Both the position numbers and the translations under genes were made by a program. From assembly GCA_021234155.1 (NCBI GenBank), contig JAJEKV010000277.1, positions 310,001-374,000 of the forward strand: a DNA stretch of 64,000 nucleotides, in the 5' to 3' direction. This document shows, one piece after another, positions 44,213 through 54,812 of this stretch. The notes below the pieces were generated by a model. That model was given only the letters and a program-made list of their open reading frames with translations, had not been told where the DNA came from and did not search any database. Numbering within the stretch: the stretch's first letter is position 1; each line of letters begins with the position of its first letter. Source of the stretch: Isoetes taiwanensis (lineage: Eukaryota > Streptophyta > Lycopodiopsida > Isoetales > Isoetaceae).

Positions 44213-44990
44213 ATAATTAAAAGTTCTCTTGGCGAACTAATATCTAAACTGAGACTCCACTTAGTTGAACCATATTGGATTGATCAATATCTTGCAATCT
44301 TCCATTCTCCAAGCTGCCATTCATACGATTGGCTAGAAAACCATTTTCCATTGGTTGTTCAATATGTTGCCTTCTAAAAACTAATGGTAGGGCAAGCTTG
44401 GGGTAAAAAATTAGGTGTTTTTTTTTTTATTAATTACAACTTTTTTAATCTGAATTATACCATCCTCAAGCATTATATACCCACATAAATTTTGACAAGT
44501 AAGTCAAAAATACATTTCTATTGGGAATGAAGAAATTGGCAAGCAACCCTTTCCAAAAAAATAGTCAATATTGTTGCATAAGTCATCAACATAGAGAGAC
44601 ACTATGGCAAATTCCTCCTCAAGAGAATGCATTGAAAAGCTCAATCAGTTACAATGATGGAAAATGGCAAAATGCTATAGAAAACAACATTGTGTTGCAT
44701 GCACAGTGTGCTTTATGAAAACCCAAAGCTTTCGCTCAAGTATTCATCGTGTATATTTTCTCAAGGCTTCCCGAATCCCAAATTGGAACTGTAGATATTT
44801 GCATTCACCAGTGGGCAGACATTACTTTTGTTTATTCTATTAAACTATGGTTTAAGCTCACTTAAAATTTTTTTATAGAAGGCATTCATTGGAAAATTAT
44901 CTTCGATCAAACTTGAAAGAGAAGGAGTTGACAATTTCATAATTTATATAGGTGCTTATATTACTATGTAACCAACAACCAGAGGCCACC
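44213..44990. other. No gene recognised
   Basis: AT-rich spacer between two mobile elements; ORFs at 44,165-44,377 and 44,521-44,718 lack motifs. Confidence 0.4.
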
Positions 44991-45014
44991 GGGTGCAAAA
45001 TCGGTACTGGGTAG
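44991..45014 (+). repeat. Left terminal inverted repeat
   Basis: GGGTGCAAAATCGGTACTGG then GTAG. It pairs with 52,423-52,446 with three substitutions and a one-base gap. Confidence 0.8.
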
Positions 45015-45355
45015 CAGAAATCACCGTCCAGACGCCGCTTACAAGTGCTTAAAATTGGCGTGTTTTAAACACGACGTGCGTGATTGATCAATTGACATGT
45101 AGGGTGCGCGTCCGTCAAATGACAGGCTGAGAGAATCATGAGCTTGTTTGGTGCCGGAAACATGAATGCCCGTAGCCCGCCATATTCGTGGATGGCGGGC
45201 TAACCCATCTTGAATTCAAGCAAAATGGAGGGACTAATTGTTTCCAAGAATTGCCTGAACCAAAATTCAACAATTTGCCCTCACCAATTTTGCAGTACAC
45301 AGAAATCTGGAATAGATGAAACCCAATTCCTCTCCCCGTTCAATTTACAGAGTCA

Positions 45356-47772
45356 TTGATGCAGCAAGGAAGATTGTATGCAAAGAAGGTAGCAATGAAG
45401 AAGAATTCCCCTTCTAAAGATTCGCCTTCAAAGAAGAATAAGAAATTGAGACTGAGTGACCGCAGAATAAGAGAAATTTCAGGAGAAATTTATGAAGTAT
45501 TCAACCAAATTAGTACAAATATTGATGACAATGACAAAGGCCGTATCCTTGACGGTCTTCTTTGGAGGGCAAGGGATTTACCAATTGCTTCTATAAAGAA
45601 ATCTAAGTAGGTTACTATGGTCGAGCAAATGGTGAAGAATTTGAAGGAAACAATGCAAGAACATAAGTTTGAGAGGAATCATGACATGCTTCGTGCAAGG
45701 AAGTCCACCACGATAATGGCGCAAGCGGTACAAATGGTGTCAAGCCATTGAATCAAGCAGAAGTGGCAGATTGCTCGGCATCCCCGGAAAAACAATTTCA
45801 AATGCTTTTCAAAGAAGGGTGCAAGCTAACAAAGGGGAAGGACCTTGGTCAATGTTCGGGAGGAGGAAGCGGATGGATAGCATGTTAGATTACAATAGAG
45901 AAGTCATTATCAAGTTCGGGACGAAAATACAAGAGTTTCTCCATACAAGAAAGACATGAGGAGGTATGTATCGAGAGGCAGGGGAATAAAGATGGAACAT
46001 CAATTCACCTTCTTGAAGTCGACCAAGTAAGTATTCATCCTATATTGTAGGGTTCATTATATGTAGCATTTATTTGGCATTCACACGATTTCCCTGCAGT
46101 TGCAATTCTACCTCAGGTTTAGAGAGGAGAATCCTCATATCAAAATTGCATTGCAGACTTTTGAAAGGTTGAAACCGAGTTTTGTAAGGAGGATCGTGAG
46201 AGGCATACATCTTTGTTGCATCTACCACTTGAAATTTGAATACATCATGCGAGGGGATTGAACGACTGAGAAAATCGGGTGGAGTTCATGACAATTGCAA
46301 GCGCCACTTGTGAGATTTGTGACCCTGGCCCAGAATGTGCAGCCAAGGAGCATACAATCAAGTGCACCAGTGATTTATGGAGACAAGTGGTCTGCAGCAA
46401 AGGTGATGATGAGGAGTGGTTTGATCATAACTGCTTGATGTTGGCGTGTAAAAAATGTGGGCTGGATAGAATTAGAAAATGTCCACAGGAAATGGATGGC
46501 ACGGGTTCATCACTAGTTACTTGGAAGACATTTGAAAAGAAACCTGTGGACCAGGACAGAGAATTCAGGGATCTAAGAAAGGCTTTGAGGTACAAACCTG
46601 TCTTGAGATTAGTACAGAAGGAGAAAAGTCCCAAAGAGTTTCAAGAGGATGTGAAGAAGGTAATATCAGATTTTGTTCCACACAATTACATAGCACATTG
46701 GCAGGCCAATCAGTTTAAACAGTGTGTTACAGACAGAAGAAGACTGTCCAAAGAAGAAAAAAAAAGAACAGAAGATTGGAGCAGATCAGGAATAGACTCA
46801 ACAATGGTAGGAAGATCATAAAAGAGACTCACTTTTACATTTCTGATGATAAAGTGCATGACTCATTATTTGTGGAACACTGCTTACAAAAGCATGTTGC
46901 ATGGCTTAAGGAACAGGAAATAGAGTATGAGAAGCATTGGGTTTGGAGTGATGGCTGCTCATCACAATTCAAGTCAGGAAAACCTTTTTTTTTCTTAGGC
47001 ATGTACTTCACAATGAATGACAAGGAAATAGTGTGGAACTACTTTGCCACTGCTCATAGTAAAGGTGAACATGATGGTGCGTGTCTTTGTTATCAAAAGG
47101 TCGCTAAGTAAGGAACAACTCAAACCCAATGGTGTGCAAACCGAGGCATGCTAAAGATATTGTAAAATTTACGTGTACATATTTATTGATCTACCAGTTG
47201 ATGAAACAGATGAGATCAAAAGATATTTTTGGGAAATTGAACCATTTGTTGTGGCAAACATGGAAGAATATGAAATTGAAACACTTAAAGGCACAAAAGA
47301 AGATTCAATCGTATCGGACACTGTCGGAGGGAGTAGACCAAACAGGCTTGCTCATAGATACTGTCATGTTTTTCGCTTGTTTTGCATGGATCATAATTGA
47401 GACTCTGCATCGAGATGGGTAGATTTGGAAAGTGGGAGGTAACCCGACTTAAAACCGGGAGTTGAGAAGAAAAAGGAGACTCTTGAACAAGCCAATGAAT
47501 GGATCAGTAATTTGGTAGAGGTAGGTGACAATTTTGCGATTGAATGCGAAGTAGACAATTCAGAGGGTGTGGACTTCTACATCCTCAAGTGCACAGAACC
47601 CAAATGCACACTTGAAGATTCATACAAAGATGGATGGGGGCAAAAATTTGGAGTGCATGAGGTTATCTTAAGTGGATTGTATTATCAATTCTTGGGTAAT
47701 TTCAAGTACATGTTGCTCACTAAACAACATGTACTTGAAAAAATTATGGCCAGTCTCCCAATAACATTGTAA
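45356..47772 (+). pseudogene. DDE-like transposase, WSDG/HSKGEHDG family
   Basis: The blocks in order are as follows. A Lys-rich N-terminus with KLRLSDRRIREISGEIYEVF is at 45,356-45,608. An HTH-like LGIPGKTISNAFQRRVQANK is at 45,771. A REENPHIKIALQTFERLKPS block is at about 46,115. A cysteine-rich part (CEICDPGPEC; CKKCG) is in 46,279-46,821. The core, after a frameshift near 46,790, has ETHFYISDDKVHDSLFVEHC, WVWSDGCSSQFKSGKPFFF and NYFATAHSKGEHDGACLC (46,800-47,108). The C-terminus has DETDEIKRYFWEIEPFVVAN and, to 47,772, EGVDFYILKC...DGWGQKF...SGLYYQFLGN. This order (FISDD, SDGxxxQFK, ATxHxKGxxDG) is that of a widespread eukaryotic family of uncharacterised transposase-like proteins common in animal genomes. 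Frameshifts near 45,750, 46,790 and 47,110 and intron-like gaps mean no complete protein here. Confidence 0.7.
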
Positions 47773-47789
47773 TTCTTTGACACTTAACC

Positions 47790-49610
47790 AAATTAATGTT
47801 ATTCTTTTCAAGTGATTTGTTGTTCCAGCACCTAAGCACGTAAGCACACATTTATATATATATTAATAATAGTGAGGATGCACAAGGGTGGTGTGCATGG
47901 ACACGTACTTCGAAATGAAGATTGAATTGTTGTTTATAAGAATGTAGATTTGTGACATTGGAATAAGATTCAATTATTTATTTTGGTACCATCACTATCC
48001 CAACATTCTTGGCAAAATTATATTGTTAAGGCATTTCCTCGATGTGACATGTGTCAATTCGAAATATTTAAATATTTAAATTAATTCTGGCGAATGAGGT
48101 TTTTGTTAAGCGGCGCCTAAGTGAGGTTTTTAAGCGTAAGCTCTTTCTCACAAGCTCACGCTCCGCCCATTTAAGCAATGGATTTCCCAATTCCTCACTT
48201 TCAAGACTCCGCCAATCCGCATTCCCAATTCCTCCCGGCATGAAGTGAGCTCTTCTGACAAGCAGGAGGTCACCTCAAGAGGCACTTACTAAGCGCCGAA
48301 GAGGTGTTCCCTCCCTCTTCCCACCTTTGCCCAGTACTTCCTCCTCCGGGGATAGGTTCCAATCCGCACGTATGAATTGTATGATTCACAAATTCGTATA
48401 AAGCATAAAAGTGACAAAAACAATCAAGCCGTCGGAAGGAGGTCACCTGTGAAAACAACTATATAAGCGTCGAAGAATGTTCCTCGCGAAACCTTCCCAC
48501 CTTGAAACCAAAATTTTTTGCCTCCTCCGAAACTGCCTCCTCTCCCCTTTTTTTTCGCAGACGCTGATGCCTTTCAATTTGAAGAGCCAAATTCTTTCGA
48601 TTCGGAATTGTTTTTGCCGATTTTTATGAGGTATTTTTTAAAATGAGGAATCGAAATGAACGCCTCAGGAATGCCTAACTCACGCCTTTCAATTTGAAGA
48701 GGATTCTTATTCGATTCGATTCTTCCGATTCCTATGAGGAATGAAAATGAGGAAATGAACTCAAGAAGAATATGTCACGAAGCTTACGCAAGGATGGATA
48801 TAAAGAAGAAGTCCGATAAAGAAGAAGTCCAGCAAGAAGAAGAAGAGGAAGGCGAAATTGAAGGCTAAACGGCCGACTTGGAGGAGTTCAGGGCGCTCCT
48901 TGAAGGTATGCATGTTTCATTTGTTTTCTGTAATCAATTTTTCATTTTCATTTGTTTAATTTTTCATTTTCATTTGTTGCAGATGGAGAATGAAGATGCA
49001 GATGAAGATGAAGAAGACACCCCGAAGAAGACACCCACGAAGACACCCCCTTGAAGACACCCCCTTGAAGAAGACACCCCCCGCCTGAAGAAGACACGCT
49101 TTCGAGGGGCGAATTTTTGTAAAAAATTTTGTTTATAACATGTGTACACTGGCCTGAGGGCCTTTTTTTTTATAAAAAAATAGTTTTTTGTTTCTCTATC
49201 AAATGTTATTTTTGTCTATCTATCAAATTTATGAAGGTCGAATTCCTGTGCAGTCCATTCAGATTCTGCTTGAATGTAGCAGTGCTCTAGCTCTTTAATT
49301 AGTTTCAAACACTAAGCATTTTAATCAGTTTCAGCAGTGCCAGTGAGTAAGCACTGGAACACACGAGCACTTATGCAATAAACCATACCAGACTAGCACT
49401 TGCAGGCAATTTTTTTTTTAAGCACTTGATAAGTTTTAAGCATCCTTTGCAGTCAGCATTGAAGTAGATATAAACAATATAGCAAAAACTTATAGACAAG
49501 TCTGCATTGGACTACATAAACAATATAGCAAAAATATTCTTAAATTAAGATAAAGATGGTACATGAAAAGTGCAGGATTCCTTGGCCTAAATAAATGACA
49601 AACAGGTCAA
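47790..49610. repeat. Repeat-rich middle of the transposon
   Basis: Between the converging genes lie short duplications. GGAGGTCACCT...GCGxCGAAGA..GTTCC occurs near 48,266 and 48,438. CGCCTTTCAATTTGAAGAG occurs near 48,575 and 48,684. A GAAGACACCCCC/TTGAAGACACC minisatellite lies at about 49,012-49,100. A short acidic/Lys-rich frame (KKKSDKEEVQQEEEEEG) is near 48,800. No complete gene is seen. Confidence 0.55.
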
Positions 49611-49613
49611 TAA

Positions 49614-50490
49614 TCATGGAGAATGACAATCGTCATCACCATAAACTTTCTCCAATTCCTCCTTCACAAACCTGCAGAACTGCAATTGTTTTCCAGAAAG
49701 TCTTTCCAAGCATAGCTTCATAATCTTTCTATCTGTCTTAGGCCAAGGCTTGTATCTGTGTGTGTTCTTCACCAGTAACTTCATTTTTTCCTTAGTCTTG
49801 GCCTGCAGTATTTCTTCTATCTTTGGGGTGAGTACTGTTAGCACTTCATCATAGACATCCATCTTGAATGCAGGTACCCGCAGAAATTTCCAGGGACTGC
49901 TAAGGTAAGTCTTGTATAATGAATCATCAAGAAGCAAAGTCTTACCTTTGAATCTTGGGTATGACTCATATATTCTCCCAAGTGGCTTCATCATGATTGG
50001 AATGACCAGGTTTGTTAGGTGGTGAAAACCCGGTGCGCACACATTTTTCCCCTGTCCCCATACAAATTGAAATCCGTCCCTCAAATCTGGACATAGTACT
50101 TGCAAAGCACATCTTCCACATTAGAGAGTTGCATTGATGACCATATACCAACACAACATACGTAACAAAGTCTTCAAGAAGAACACCGCATACGGTGCGA
50201 ATATCACTTTCTTTACGCTAGTGTATGTCATTGTCAATCACGCCCAAGCGTATGTGTTCATTTGCACCATATGTTTTACCAACACACCATTTAAATCCAA
50301 GACAATGAGTTTATCTTTTGTTGCCAAATCAATATTTAGTACGTTGGAACATCCTGAATACCTACACAACAGGAATTACTACATGAATAAATAGATGAAG
50401 ATGAAAATGAAAAATGGGTTGAATGTGGAAACCTTTTCGTATCAACAGCGAGGATTCTCGACCTAACAGAATCAACTGGTAATCCTACAG
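49614..50490 (-). pseudogene. FCP1/NLI-type HAD phosphatase domain
   Basis: Minus strand: exon GLPVDSVRSRILAVDTKR (about 50,483-50,432), then NVLNIDLATKDKLIVLDLNG VLV (about 50,365-50,285), where DLNGVLV is HAD motif I in the DxNGxL form seen in plant FCP1-like proteins. After a stop comes VIFAPYAVFFLKTLLRMLCW. After another stop the open frame 50,105-49,614 gives PDLRDGFQFVWGQGKNVCAP, GRIYESYPRFKGKTLLLDDS LYKTYL (the DD motif), then a Lys-rich tail ending KVYGDDDCHSP. FCP1/SCP-type enzymes remove phosphate from serine or threonine, classically on the RNA polymerase II tail; activity here is not implied because the Asp/Asn pattern is atypical and the frame is broken twice. It lies inside the transposon, converging on the transposase. 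Confidence 0.65.
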
Positions 50491-50527
50491 TGAATGCAAC
50501 AAAAGAAAATCAATAATATTCAATGTT

Positions 50528-51700
50528 TTAAGCAACACTATTTCTGGGCTTGCCCAGCAATGTCCACACTGACCCTCCAGGTTTATTAAGGGCAGCAATC
50601 ACTTTTTGAAGATCAGGCTCACCTGAAACTTGAGGGGGCACGATTACGCATTTTCTTTGAACATTTGCCGATAGGTGTGGTGTCATGATTGAGACTGCTT
50701 CCTGCATCTTTTGCATAGCTACTTCTTGTTCTCTTTCTTGTAGCCTGAACAACTTCTTTGCTATCCTCCAGCTTATCCCTCTTTGTTCTTCTGCCCTTTC
50801 CTTTTGGCAAATATTCACCCAAGTTGCCCTCATCCGATGGAATTACTCCCTCAACTTCCTTAGGTGCTTCAGTGTGTACAATCGGGTCTGTTGTTTTTTC
50901 CACAATCGGTCTTTGTGTTCACAACCGGTCTTTGTGTTTACAACCGGTCTTGGTTTTCTGACTTCCTCTATAGCTTCTTGGACAGCTTCTTGGTGGTGGT
51001 GGTGGTTCTGGCTTTGTTGCATTCAAATCAGTCACAATTGACTGTACTCCTATAGGACTTTGCAGGTATTGTGCATCTTCAAATGGCACCATTGTCCTTC
51101 TTTGAATCCTGAAGGGTGAGACCTCAATTGCAGGACGGAATAACACATCCTTTTTTGGTGTACTATTTGAAGCACCTGCAACATGGCCAAAACCTAGCTC
51201 CTCAAGTACACCCTCTGGCACCTTTCCAGGGCAACCATGAATACATTGTACTCCTCTCAACAATGAACAACAAGCTATATGATACTCATGTTGGCAATTC
51301 AGTGCTAAACTTAACCTATAAGTTTTAGTGAATTCCAGACCACATGCTGAACATGTATAAAATGGATCTTCCACTAACAACTTATCTCGTATAATAGTAG
51401 AAATGCTAAATGTTGCAGGAGTATCCATTTTCAGCTTCCACAAATTGTTTATGTACAATTGCAGAAGTCTCTGTTCTTCTTCGAGAACTTTTAACTCCTC
51501 CTCAAGTTTGAGTTTACATTTCACCTGCTCATTAACAGATGTAGGGTTCATTGCTTTTTGTACCTTGTTCTGTGCCAAGTTTCCATCCGACGGTCTGCTC
51601 CAAATCTTTAATTTCGCCTCCAACTCATAGTTTGGATTAAGCTTGAACTCCTCTGTTTTGTAGCCAAATCATTTATGGCTTTGTCTTTAAGCTGTTTTTG
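50528..51700 (-). pseudogene. RING-H2-like zinc-domain protein, likely same gene as the HAD domain
   Basis: Minus strand. The frame enters near 51,690 with a DKAINDLATK block, shifts by one base, then TEEFKLNPNYELEAKLKIWS leads into 51,623-50,919. A helical Glu/Leu-rich stretch (KLKLEEELKVLEEEQRLLQL) is followed by CSACGLEFTKTYRLSLALNC, QHEYHIACCSLLRGVQCIHG, CPGK: C-x2-C, C-x-H-x2-H-x2-C and C-x3-C, close to RING-H2 except for the last spacing. A proline run (PEPPPPPRS) follows. Frames then change to 50,903-50,619 (basic, KGKGRRTKRDK) and 50,833-50,528 (AEEQRGISWRIAKKLFRLQE...VIAALNKPGGSVWTLLGKPR). RING-like domains often act as ubiquitin ligases or protein-binding modules; the role here is inferred only. 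Order and strand suggest one gene with the HAD domain downstream. Confidence 0.5.
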
Positions 51701-52103
51701 ACCTCTTCCAACATCATTTTACGTAATTGAGGAGGCCTTCTCATTCCCTTTCAGCTCACTTCCCCTCGCTTCAGATTCTTTGTGATAAGTAAAAGCGATT
51801 TTCCAATCTCATATCTTTGCATTCTCTAAGGTTTTATGTTTTCATCACATGCACTAATCTCATTTGATCCATTTTGCCACATTTGGCTTTGCCTTCATTT
51901 CCGTTTTTTCCTAACATGTGCTACAACATCCGCCTCTTTTTTACTTGTCTATTGTTGTGGTATCTTTGGCATTGCACAACAAATGCGACCCGATTTACTT
52001 TGTGTTCCTCGGGTGCAAGTATTGATCTAGTGCAATTTTCAAGCGCAAAAGCAAGGGGCGGTTGCTTTCTTACTTCTTTGTTGTGACAATTCTTGTAGAT
52101 TTT

Positions 52104-52391
52104 TTAAGTGAGTGTTTCCAACTTCTCTTGAAGATGCTCCTTTGCACAGTGCCATTTTATCTTTCCCTTGTTCAACTTCTTTGTCCAAACAGAATCCCAA
52201 TCTCGATCCGTGACATTATTTTCCAACCAAGCTTCTTCCTCGTGGGGCTTCACCCCCGAATTGCACAGACCTCTGATGCCCGCGCTCCATGCCTCCATCA
52301 TCAACAGTGAAACACTGATCTGAGTTTTCGCACCCAGGGGAAAAGGAGGGAGAAGGGCGTGACGGGCTTCGACGTCCGCGAGTTTCAGCAC
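52104..52391 (-). CDS. Small ORF at the right end of the transposon
   Basis: 95 residues starting 55 bases inside the right end: MLKLADVEARHALLPPFPLG, then an acidic/aromatic part VTDRDWDSVWTKKLNKGKIK WHCAKEHLQEKLETLT stop. The second half looks like real protein. It may be the first exon of the RING/HAD gene or an independent small gene; no family recognised. Confidence 0.35.
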   Translation of the reverse strand: MLKLADVEARHALLPPFPLGAKTQISVSLLMMEAWSAGIRGLCNSGVKPHEEEAWLENNVTDRDWDSVWTKKLNKGKIKWHCAKEHLQEKLETLT

Positions 52392-52422
52392 TTAAAGTGC
52401 TTAAACGCTTCGCCAAAAGTTG

Positions 52423-52446
52423 TACCCCACTAGCGATTTTACACCC
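52423..52446 (-). repeat. Right terminal inverted repeat
   Basis: Read on the minus strand: GGGTGTAAAATCGCTAGTGG then GGTA. Followed on the plus strand by the 4-bp duplication CACC (52,447-52,450). Confidence 0.8.
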
Positions 52447-52450
52447 CACC

Positions 52451-53370
52451 ATCTTGTAAAATGGCTTGTCAAAATGATGTAAATTGCCCCTCATGTGAAT
52501 ATCTAGCATTATTGAAATGAACATTTAGCTTTGTTACAACAATGTATTGTGATAATTCTAATGTTGCTTATTTGTTGTCCTAGATAGTTGTGTTGTATAG
52601 TATAAATAACTTTATGCACCTTTTAAGACGGCAATAAGCGTACATGGAAAGTTTATGAAGGAAAGATTTTAAAAAGAGAAGAATCCGTTTTGATTAATAG
52701 ACATCATTTATTTATCCATATATCACTAAAATAATAATAATAATAAGATCCATTTCCATTATCATGAAAGCTTGATATTTTTGTGCAGGAAGGTCTTGTT
52801 AAGTACTCATTCTTTATGGAGATTAACACTCCAATTTCATAAGCAATTAAATCGGGACCATGGCATATTGCTTCGTGTACTTGAATGAAAAAAGAAAATA
52901 GATTTTGGTTATCCTATTGTTTAAATTTGTTTTTTTTGGGGTTCCAAAAACTTTTTGGATTTTTGCCTTAAGTTGTTTTCCTAAGGTTTCGAAGCCTTTG
53001 CGTGCCGGAAAAAAGTCTCGATATTCCAAAAATCGGGTTGTGTCTTTTTCCATGATTTAAAAATTGGCATTTTGGATTATTGTCCACTTTCGGAGGATTA
53101 TCCGTCAAGATATTGCGTTTGCCATATAAATTTGCTTGGCTTTTGATTTTTGGTGGAGATGATATTGATGATTATAGCAGACTGGAAGCCGATTTGGAGA
53201 CTATGGCTCTCTAGGATGCCCGTTTATGGTTGCTTGGTTCTGTTTTGAGGTATTTAGAATAATACAAATGGAGGAAGAAGTCGTGATACTTCTCTATTTC
53301 CAATATGCCAGGATTGGATCTGTACATCTCTCAAGATTTCGTTGATGCTTTCGACAAAACTAGAATTTAA
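52451..53370. other. No gene recognised
   Basis: AT-rich sequence outside the transposon, with a short ATA/ATAAT run near 52,727-52,745. The small minus-strand ORF 52,847-53,053 has no motif. Confidence 0.4.
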
Positions 53371-53382
53371 TCTTTGACATCA

Positions 53383-54045
53383 GTGGGTCTTATAGTGGGG
53401 ATGTACATTGGAAGTTGGCTTCAATTTTGCTACCAGCCAGTACAGCATTTGCTGGAATCTCTATTCAAGAATTTGCTTCAATTTGCAGAGAGATAAAGGA
53501 TTCTAACCTACCCTACAGTTCATCGAGATTATGGTGGGCTCCTTTGTTGCAGCTGGGACCTGGGCTTTATTGGATATGCTGCCATGGAGATTATCAAGCT
53601 ACTCAGGTAAAGCATATAATTCCTTTGATATTAAAGGATATGGTTACTCAGGTGAGGCATAGAATTCCTTTGCTATTGTAGGATATGGTTACTGAGAAGT
53701 ATTGAGTATTTAAATTTAGTTCATAGCATAGCCATACTGCATCGTAAAAAATTTCTTCATGTTTAGCAATTGTAACGCATATGGTTATTTCCATCCTTAG
53801 CTCTTGCTTTCTTTGTCCTCATCTATTTTAGCTTGCCTAGGTAGAACCTGCAAGTTCGTGAGTAAAGCACAATCTTATTATTTCTAGACAAAGAGCTCTA
53901 TTTCCTTGGTGGGCAACAACATCCTTTCTTGCACAAGGGGATAGTTAGCTGGGTGGTTTCTTTGGCCAATTTGGTCCCTCCTTGGAGCCGATTTTTGGAA
54001 GTAGTTTTGGTAGAATCAAATAGAATGGCCAGAATGCAAGTGAAG
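53383..54045 (+). pseudogene. Exon-like fragments with a membrane segment, unrecognised
   Basis: 53,383-53,496 reads VGLIVGMYIGSWLQFCYQPV QHLLESLFKNLLQFAER stop, containing a hydrophobic segment. An overlapping frame (53,415-53,681) also reads LPASTAFAGISIQEFASICR. 53,930-54,045 reads GIVSWVVSLANLVPPWSRFL then ...RMARMQVK and a GTATGC donor. A 44-bp tandem duplication (ACTCAGGT.A.GCATA.AATTCCTTTG) lies at 53,601-53,688. I do not recognise the protein, and overlapping alternatives make the frame uncertain. Confidence 0.3.
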
Positions 54046-54812
54046 GTATGCAATCTCAAACATTTTCTTCCTTTCTTTCAACAGGAGGTCCCATGTCAAC
54101 TGCTAATAGGAATATATTCAGACACCTGTGTAGTTGTTTTAACAACATTGTGTAGCTAATTCAAGTTCAGGACTATAATTCAGTAAATATTTTGCATCTA
54201 CTTCAAGTTCAAGTATATAACTCAGTGATTTTTTTGCATTTGATCTTTACATTTTCCTTGGTTCTTTTTATCTCCCGATAGCTTGCTAGCTCAACACAAG
54301 GCATCTGAAGACCATGCAAATTACATAGGTTTGGGCACCAAGAAGAAACATCATCTCATCCATTGATGTGGTTAATATTTGATGTGTTATTAATGATCTT
54401 CTTTAGTGTATTATTAAGTCTTCATGTGTTATTAAATCTTCACCCTGCCCTCTTCATTTGCAAAAAACTAAGAGTTGAGAGCTCAAGCACCAAGAGCAAG
54501 AACGATTTGGCATGCCCATCTTTTCTTTCACTTTCTATTCTTTCTTTGATTATGCTCAGTTGCTCTATACCAGTAGAAGTGGAGCGGGCAGCTTAAAGGA
54601 ACATTAGTAAGTGTTACATCATTTCCTTCTTTCATCAGTTCCTGGGCTTTCAGTGTCTCTAGCCATGCAAAGGCTAAAGTGTTTCATGATTGGGCAATGT
54701 TGTGAGTTCTTTGCAGCTTTGTATGAATTGTTTTCATTACACATCTGCACATAATTTTGTTTTTCTGCGGTGTTATGTCCATGTAATATCTCAATCAAAG
54801 CTTTATTGAAAT

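Larger units (their letters stand above)
44991..52446. mobile_element. ~7.5-kb DNA transposon with TIRs and 4-bp target duplication
   Basis: The left end GGGTGCAAAATCGGTACTGG and the right end read on the minus strand, GGGTGTAAAATCGCTAGTGG, agree at 18 of the first 21 positions. CACC directly flanks both sides (44,987-44,990 and 52,447-52,450). Subterminal AAGTGCTTAAAA and AAGTGCTGAAA motifs occur inside both ends. A transposase gene runs inward from the left and a RING/HAD gene set runs inward from the right. The 4-bp duplication and the transposase type would fit superfamilies such as Sola, but the name is a guess. Coding frames are broken, so this copy is dead. Confidence 0.75.
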
